Source: Verrucomicrobiota bacterium (lineage in GTDB: Bacteria > Verrucomicrobiota > Verrucomicrobiia > Verrucomicrobiales > Akkermansiaceae). Taken from it: 64,000 nt of DNA. Position numbers and translations under genes: made by a program. Each line of letters begins with the position of its first letter. The first letter of the stretch is position 1. Below are positions 58,597-64,000 of this stretch, in pieces. The notes under the pieces are model-generated. The model saw only the letters and a list, made by a program, of their open reading frames with translations, had not been told where the DNA came from and ran no database searches. Location: the NCBI GenBank assembly GCA_004293445.1, contig RDYP01000011.1, positions 1 to 64,000 on the forward strand, read 5' to 3'.

Positions 58597-59018
58597 TGCC
58601 TTATCTTCTCGATACCGTCACCCTCTCGGCATTTCGGCGCCCGGACAAAGCAGGCCCGAATCTCATCCGCTGGCAGGCGGCACAGCGGGGAACGATCGGT
58701 TGCGTCAGCGTCGTAACCCTCAATGAACTCCGTTACGGAATGCGAAAAGTGGAGGAACGCGATCCGGTTTTTGCGGCGCATCTCGCCACTTGGTATTCCC
58801 AGATCGTGTCACACCCGGATCAATTCCGCATCCTGAGCGTGGACCGCGCCATCGCCGAACTCGCCGCCGACTTCCGCGCCGATCACAACACTCCGTTCGA
58901 GGATTCCCTCATCGCCGCCACCGCCAAAGTCCACAAGCTCACCCTCGCCACCCGCAACACCGCCGACTTCGAAGGCTGCGGCATCGACATCCTCAACCCG
59001 TGGGAATTCGACTCATGA
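58596..59018 (+). CDS. PIN-domain toxin (VapC-like)
   Basis: MPYLLDTVTLSAFRRPDK, TLNELRYGMRK, TPFEDSLIAATAKVHKLTLATRNTADF. Confidence 0.88.
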   Translation: MPYLLDTVTLSAFRRPDKAGPNLIRWQAAQRGTIGCVSVVTLNELRYGMRKVEERDPVFAAHLATWYSQIVSHPDQFRILSVDRAIAELAADFRADHNTPFEDSLIAATAKVHKLTLATRNTADFEGCGIDILNPWEFDS

Positions 59019-59155
59019 CCTCTTTCCACCTCGAACACAACGACCTCGACACCGCCCCCTTCGACGCCCAAGGCGGCCTCGGCAAAATGCACCAGCTCTT
59101 CGGCGACCAAATGGACGCGCTCATCGATGAACTCAACCGGGAGCTGGTGGCATGA
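59015..59155 (+). CDS. 46-aa mini-ORF duplicating the HsdR C-terminus
   Basis: MTSFHLEHNDLDTAPFDAQGGLGKMHQLFGDQMDALIDELNRELVA; 42/46 identical to the HsdR C-terminus; ATGA overlaps with vapC-like stop and hsdS start. Confidence 0.75.
   Translation: MTSFHLEHNDLDTAPFDAQGGLGKMHQLFGDQMDALIDELNRELVA
59015..59155 (+). repeat. Direct repeat copy 2 of hsdR 3' end
   Basis: See 57998..58138. Confidence 0.95.
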
Positions 59156-60639
59156 GTGAGGACAGTCTTCCAGGCGGCTGGGTCAAATGCCCTACTTCTG
59201 AAGTGGCAACACTCATACGCGGAGTCAGTTACTCCAAAGAGGATGCCCGAAAGACCGAAGCGCCCGGGTTTCTGCCCATCCTAAGGGCAAACAATATCGA
59301 TGGCGTGATCAACTTCGATGATCTCACGTTCGTTAGGTCAAATTTGATCTCAAGCGATCAACGACTCCGATCTGGTGACATTCTGTTCGCCATGTCGAGC
59401 GGCAGCAGGAATCTCGTCGGAAAGTCGGCGCGCATTACTCGGGATCTGGAAGCCGGATTTGGTGCTTTCTGTGGGGTTCTTCGTCCATCGCCGGAGACTT
59501 CCAACCAGTTCTTGGCATGGGCGTATCAGACGCGCGAGTTCCGTCACGCCATCAGTGAGGTGGCAAAAGGAAGCAATATCAACAATCTCAAGCGCGAGCA
59601 CCTTCTCGACTACGAAGTCCCCCTCCCACCCCTCGCCGAGCAGAAGCGGATTGTGGCGAAGATCGAGGAACTCTTCTCCGAACTCGACGCCGGGGAGGAG
59701 AGTCTGCGGCGGGCGCGGCGGCAACTCGGCGTCTATCGCCAGTCCCTCCTCAAACAAGCCTTCGAGGGCAAGCTCACCGCCCCCTGGCGCGCCCAACACC
59801 CCGACCTCCTCGAATCCCCCGACCAACTCCTCGCCCGCATCCAAGCCGAACGCCAAGCCCGCTACCAGCAACAGCTCAAGGAGTGGGAGAAGGCGGTGAA
59901 GGAATGGGAAAAAGCAGGTGAGTCTTACCCAAAACCCGCCAAACCTCGCTTCACCGGACAGCTCGAACCTATTTCCCAAAAGGAGCTGCAGGACTTTGCA
60001 GAACTTCCCAGCGGATGGACTTACTTCCGTCTCGGAAATGCCATCGCCTCAATCGATGCGGGCAAGAGCTTCAGCTGCGACGAGCGTCCTCCAAGTTCCA
60101 AAGAAATCGGTGTCGCTAAAGTCAGCGCGGTGACGTGGGGCGAATACGACGAAGGAGAGAGCAAAACGTGCTTGGATTCGTCGAAGGTGAATCCCGCCTA
60201 CTTCATTCGCCAAGGCGACTTCTTGCTCAGCAGGGCCAACACGATTGAATTGGTGGGCGCCGTCGTTTTGGTCAAGCGAGCCGAGCGGAAGATCATGCTC
60301 AGCGACAAGACGCTGCGGATTCACTTTGGCGGAATCGACGAATCATACGTGCTTCAGTATCTCCGGTCCCACGTTGGCCGTCGCGAGATCATGACCCGTT
60401 CGAGTGGCAACCAGATGTCCATGCGCAACATCGGACAGGATCGCATTGCCTCCATTGTTACCCCAGCCTGCTCCCTCCCCGAGCAACAGGAGATCGTCCG
60501 CCTGCTCGACGCTCAATTCGAGGTGATCGAGCAGAACGAGCGGGAGATCGACGCCGCCTTGAAGCGCAGCGAGGCCCTGCGCCAGTCCATCCTGAAAAAA
60601 GCCTTCACCGGCCAACTCGTTCCCCCTGCCTGCCGGTAG
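59152..60639 (+). CDS. hsdS: Type I restriction-modification specificity subunit S (C-terminal tail truncated by in-frame TAG)
   Basis: Two target-recognition domains; PLPPLAEQKRIVAKIEELFSELDAGEESL and SLPEQQEIVRLLDAQFEVIEQ conserved regions. Confidence 0.93.
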   Translation: MSEDSLPGGWVKCPTSEVATLIRGVSYSKEDARKTEAPGFLPILRANNIDGVINFDDLTFVRSNLISSDQRLRSGDILFAMSSGSRNLVGKSARITRDLEAGFGAFCGVLRPSPETSNQFLAWAYQTREFRHAISEVAKGSNINNLKREHLLDYEVPLPPLAEQKRIVAKIEELFSELDAGEESLRRARRQLGVYRQSLLKQAFEGKLTAPWRAQHPDLLESPDQLLARIQAERQARYQQQLKEWEKAVKEWEKAGESYPKPAKPRFTGQLEPISQKELQDFAELPSGWTYFRLGNAIASIDAGKSFSCDERPPSSKEIGVAKVSAVTWGEYDEGESKTCLDSSKVNPAYFIRQGDFLLSRANTIELVGAVVLVKRAERKIMLSDKTLRIHFGGIDESYVLQYLRSHVGRREIMTRSSGNQMSMRNIGQDRIASIVTPACSLPEQQEIVRLLDAQFEVIEQNEREIDAALKRSEALRQSILKKAFTGQLVPPACR

Positions 60640-60644
60640 GCAGG
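60625..60644. repeat. Near-perfect palindrome containing the hsdS TAG stop
   Basis: CCTGCCTGCC|GGTAGGCAGG, one mismatch from perfect symmetry. Confidence 0.85.
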
Positions 60645-61026
60645 CAAGACCCCGGAAGAGTTTCCGCAGCCGCGCCCCGGCAAGTGGTGGGTTTATGTCC
60701 TGAAGTGCAGTGACGGTTCATTCTACAAGGGCTTCACGGAGAATCTTCCTGAGCGTTGGCAGCGTCATCTCTCAGGGACCGCTGCAAAGTGGACGAAGCT
60801 GCATCCGCCGATCGAACTTCTTTATTGGGAAGAACACTGGTCGGAAGCAAGTGCAGTCGAAAGAGAGCGCTACCTGAAATCCGGCTCGGGGCGTGAGTGG
60901 TTCCAACGCGAAATCGTCGAAAATTCTCACGAATACGAACCCGCCTCCGCCCTGCTGGAACGGATCCGGGCTGGGAGATCGGCAACTCCATCAAAAACAA
61001 GCCGCCGCACCAAAGCCGGGAAATGA
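60640..61026 (+). pseudogene. GIY-YIG nuclease-like domain followed by displaced HsdS C-terminal tail; no start codon between the TAG and the domain
   Basis: Hand translation in hsdS frame: AGKTPEEFPQPRPGKWWVYVLKCSDGSFYKGFTENLPERWQRHLSGTAAKWTKLHPPIELLYWEEHWSEASAVERERYLKSGSGREWFQREIVENSHEYEPASALLERIRAGRSATPSKTSRRTKAGK*. Confidence 0.8.
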
Positions 61027-61092
61027 CCACGGAATGAAAGAGAATGAGTAATTCCAGAAAAAACACCATCATCCCATCCGTGCCATCCGTGG
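61027..61092. repeat. 66-bp intergenic element bounded by inverted CCACGGA(A)TG / CATCCGTGG, with tandem CCATCCGTG
   Basis: ccacggaatg at 61027 versus catccgtgg at 61084; tandem ccatccgtg at 61074 and 61083. Confidence 0.5.
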
Positions 61093-61103
61093 TTTAAACA
61101 TCC

Positions 61104-61865
61104 ATGATCCACCCCGTCGAAATCATCGCCATCCACGACCGCACGGCGGAAGGCAACGGCGTGAGCCGCCCGTTCCGCTGCGAGGGTGAGGATGCTTGCG
61201 ATTACTTCGTGAAGCTCAAGAACGCGGGTTACGAGTGCCTGGTGAAGGAGTGGGTGGCGGGCCGACTGGCTCAGGAAATGGGCCTTCCCGTGGCCGACGT
61301 AAGACAGGTGCGGATCCCGCCGGAGCTGATCGCCGGGAATGCGGAGTATGAAACCGACCTGGGCCATGGCATCGCCTTCGGGTCGCTGAAGGTGGAGGCG
61401 GCGGAACGATTGTCGCTGGAGTTCATCCGCCGTGATGAGGGCGGTCTTCTATCGCGCATCCTGCTTTTCGACTGGTGGGTGCGCAATGCCGACCGCGCGC
61501 TTACCGAGATCGGTGGAAATCCGAACCTCCTGTGGGAGATTTCCGCGCGGCGCGTGGTCATGATCGACCACGACAATGCGTTCGATCCCTCGTTCTCTTC
61601 CGTTGCCTTCGGGGACTTCCATGCCTTGCGCGCCCACCGTGGCTGCTGGGAACCGTCCCGCCGTGTGGAACTGGAAGCCTGGCTTGCCGGCGGGCTTTCC
61701 CGTTTGGACGCGATTTGGGCCGAACTCCCTGAAGAATGGCTGGTGGATTCGCACGGCGACTCCCGCTGCAGGCTCGACAAGACCGGCTTGAATGCCGTGC
61801 TATCCTCCTTCCAGAGCAATCCCGACTTCTGGGAAGGGCTTCTGAACCCCACCTCACCGCCATGA
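61104..61865 (+). CDS. HipA-like kinase (HipA_2 type)
   Basis: FVKLKN, LLFDWWVRNADRALTEIGGNPNLLW catalytic loop-like motif, VVMIDHDNAF metal-binding-like motif. Confidence 0.75.
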   Translation: MIHPVEIIAIHDRTAEGNGVSRPFRCEGEDACDYFVKLKNAGYECLVKEWVAGRLAQEMGLPVADVRQVRIPPELIAGNAEYETDLGHGIAFGSLKVEAAERLSLEFIRRDEGGLLSRILLFDWWVRNADRALTEIGGNPNLLWEISARRVVMIDHDNAFDPSFSSVAFGDFHALRAHRGCWEPSRRVELEAWLAGGLSRLDAIWAELPEEWLVDSHGDSRCRLDKTGLNAVLSSFQSNPDFWEGLLNPTSPP

Positions 61866-62743
61866 AACGCACCTACGACTTTGCGACGATCGGCTTCCGC
61901 CCGCATACGGAGACGGAGGAGTTCGTGACGATTGGCGTGGTGGCGCTCGATGTGCAGGCCCGCCATTTCGGGTTCACCTTGCTGGATGCCCGGCGCACGG
62001 GCCGGGTGCATCCCATGTTCCCGACGGCCAAGGCGCTTTACAGGGAAGCCCGCAAGCTGGTGGAAGCGGAGCTAACCGCCATCCAAAAAGCGGTGAACGG
62101 CGACGGCGCGGGCGCGGATGTGCCGGTTTTCCCTGCCATGCGCGACGACAAGGGCGGGCTTTTCGCCGCCATTACCACCCCTCGCGAAGGAGTGATCTGT
62201 TACCCGGTGAAGGGCCGCCGCATGGCTGAAAGCATGGATGAGGTTCTGGAAACCCTGCGTCTCCGCTTCATCGACCGCCACCTGCTGCCACCCGCACAGG
62301 CTGCGGAACAGGAAATGACCAAGCATCTCGCCAAAGTCCTGCGGCAAGCCCGCTTGATTCCAGCCTACAAACGCAATGTTACTCTGGGCACCGAGGAATT
62401 CATGGTTCCCTTCGCCTTCGCCCACATGACCGGCGATCACCGCGCCGACCGCGCCTTGCGCCCGCTGAATTTCGACCTCGCCACGCCCACTGAGATCTAC
62501 AACCACGGCGATGAGTGGATCAACCGACTCAAGCGTCTGGAGCGGCAAGGTTATCGCCCGGATCGCATCCTTTTCGCACTTCGCGCACCCGCAGACGGTG
62601 AAACCCTGCGCCTCAAAGCGTTTCAGGAAATCCGTGGCGAATTGACAGGTCAAGGCTACGAGGCTCCGGCCGAGGACGAGGTGGGACGCATTGTTGATTT
62701 CGCGCGAATCGACGAACCGGCGGATCTCAAACTGGCGCAGTAG
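61862..62743 (+). CDS. DUF3037-like protein
   Basis: YDFATIGFRPHTETEEFVTIGVVALDVQARHFGFTLLD N-terminus; ATGA overlap with HipA-like gene. Confidence 0.65.
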   Translation: MKRTYDFATIGFRPHTETEEFVTIGVVALDVQARHFGFTLLDARRTGRVHPMFPTAKALYREARKLVEAELTAIQKAVNGDGAGADVPVFPAMRDDKGGLFAAITTPREGVICYPVKGRRMAESMDEVLETLRLRFIDRHLLPPAQAAEQEMTKHLAKVLRQARLIPAYKRNVTLGTEEFMVPFAFAHMTGDHRADRALRPLNFDLATPTEIYNHGDEWINRLKRLERQGYRPDRILFALRAPADGETLRLKAFQEIRGELTGQGYEAPAEDEVGRIVDFARIDEPADLKLAQ

Positions 62744-62746
62744 TAC

Positions 62747-62983
62747 GTGAAAGCGATTTCTAATCCCGAGGATCATGCACAAGCGTTGGAACGCTTGGAA
62801 GAACTGATGATCGCGGATCCCACCATCGGGTCCGGCGACGATCAGGAGTTGGAAGAGCTGGCGCTGAAGATCGAAAGTTATGAAAGGGAGCACATCAGAA
62901 TCCCCAAGCCCACCGCTGAGGAAATGCGCCTCTTTCGGAGCGAACAAGCCCCACACCAAAAACACTCCTCTGAGCCTACCTGA
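62747..62983 (+). CDS. Small protein resembling the N-terminal region of HigA-family (COG5499) antitoxins, lacking HTH
   Basis: ISNPEDHAQALERLEELMIADPTIGSGDDQELEELALKIESYEREHIRIPKPTAEE; GTG start 3 nt after the DUF3037-like stop. Confidence 0.55.
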   Translation: MKAISNPEDHAQALERLEELMIADPTIGSGDDQELEELALKIESYEREHIRIPKPTAEEMRLFRSEQAPHQKHSSEPT

Positions 62984-62985
62984 AT

Positions 62986-63013
62986 AGCCGACGCGGAGCG
63001 TTGGCGTTCGGCT
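62986..63013. repeat. Intergenic hairpin upstream of hsdM
   Basis: AGCCGACGC-ggagcgttg-GCGTTCGGCT, 9-10 bp arms with one bulge. Confidence 0.45.
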
Positions 63014-63067
63014 CATCGGAGTGTGCCCGATCCAAACCTCTCATTCCCTTCCCGTCAATCTTCCCGC

Positions 63068-64000
63068 ATGACCACCGACACCATCATCTCCAAAGTCTGG
63101 AGCTTCTGCACCACCCTGCGCGACGACGGCGTGGGCTACGGGGACTACCTGGAGCAGCTCACCTACCTGATCTTCCTCAAGATGGCCGATGAATACGGTC
63201 GCCCGCCCTACAACCGGGACGTCGGCGTGCCGGAGCAATACAACTGGGCCGCGCTGAAGAAACTCAAGGGCGCGGAGCTGGAGGGCCACTACATCGAAAC
63301 CTTGCGTGAACTCGGCGCCGAGAAGGGCATGCTCGGGCAGATCTTCACCAAGGCCCAGAACAAGATCCAGGACCCCGCCAAGCTCGCCCGGCTCATTGCC
63401 ATGGTGGATGAAACCCAGTGGACCACGCTCGACGCCGACGTGAAGGGCGACATCTACGAGGGCATCCTGGAACGCAACGCCGAGGACACCAAATCCGGCG
63501 CTGGCCAGTATTTCACGCCGCGTGCGCTGATCGCCGCGATGGTCGAATGCGTCGCGCCCGAGCCGGGCAAGACCATCGCCGACCCCGCCTGCGGCACCGG
63601 CGGTTTCTTCCTCTCCGCCTACGACTATCTGGTGAAGCATCACCCGCTCGACCGGGGTCAGAAGACCTTTCTCAAGAGCAAGACCTTCCACGGCAACGAG
63701 ATCGTCCCCGGCACCCGCCGTCTGTGCCTGATGAATCTTTTCCTCCACAACATCGGCGAGATCGACGGCGAAAGCCTGATTTCCCCAACCGATGCCTTGG
63801 TGATGCAGCCGTTCCAGACCGTGGACTACGTGTTGGCCAATCCGCCCTTCGGCAAGAAGAGCAGCATGACTTTTACCAACGAGGAGGGCGAGCAGGAGAA
63901 GGACGAACTGACCTACAACCGCCAGGACTTCTGGGCCACCACCTCGAACAAGCAGCTCAACTTCCTCCAGCACATCCGCTCCATGCTCAAGACCACCGGC
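63068..64000 (+). CDS. hsdM: Type I restriction-modification methyltransferase subunit M (incomplete at window end)
   Basis: GAGQYFTPRALIAAMV, IADPACGTGGFFLSAYDYL, DYVLANPPFGKKSS (NPPF). Confidence 0.95.
   Translation, partial: MTTDTIISKVWSFCTTLRDDGVGYGDYLEQLTYLIFLKMADEYGRPPYNRDVGVPEQYNWAALKKLKGAELEGHYIETLRELGAEKGMLGQIFTKAQNKIQDPAKLARLIAMVDETQWTTLDADVKGDIYEGILERNAEDTKSGAGQYFTPRALIAAMVECVAPEPGKTIADPACGTGGFFLSAYDYLVKHHPLDRGQKTFLKSKTFHGNEIVPGTRRLCLMNLFLHNIGEIDGESLISPTDALVMQPFQTVDYVLANPPFGKKSSMTFTNEEGEQEKDELTYNRQDFWATTSNKQLNFLQHIRSMLKTTG

Overview
64 kb bacterial chromosomal window. Gene content (ECF sigma/FecR-LamG, DUF1080, XylR-type AraC regulator, large secreted hypotheticals) suggests a Verrucomicrobiota-type genome; this is inference, no search was run. 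About 0-55 kb is mostly housekeeping: bcp, recR, lipA, creBC, priA, terC-like, purD-pyrR-pyrB, eda/ROK kinase, UvrD-like helicase, TonB-ExbBD, grpE-dnaJ-rsmE, mutM, trpS, yebC-rho, mlaE, glgB, opgGH, glycerate kinase and a ynbAB-like lipid cluster. The most unusual region is 55.3 kb to the window end: a type I restriction-modification locus (hsdR, hsdS, hsdM in that order, hsdM truncated by the window) interrupted by several accessory inserts. (1) A VapBC-like toxin-antitoxin pair is flanked by a 141-bp direct repeat of the hsdR 3' end, regenerating a 46-codon copy of the HsdR C-terminus coupled to hsdS. (2) A GIY-YIG nuclease-like domain sits in-frame inside the HsdS C-terminal tail. It is separated from HsdS only by a TAG within a near-perfect palindrome and has no start codon of its own. 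(3) A HipA-like kinase is paired with a DUF3037-like protein. (4) A stand-alone ORF resembles the N-terminal domain of HigA (COG5499) antitoxins without the HTH. Family calls come from reading the supplied translations; no database search, folding or alignment program was run.
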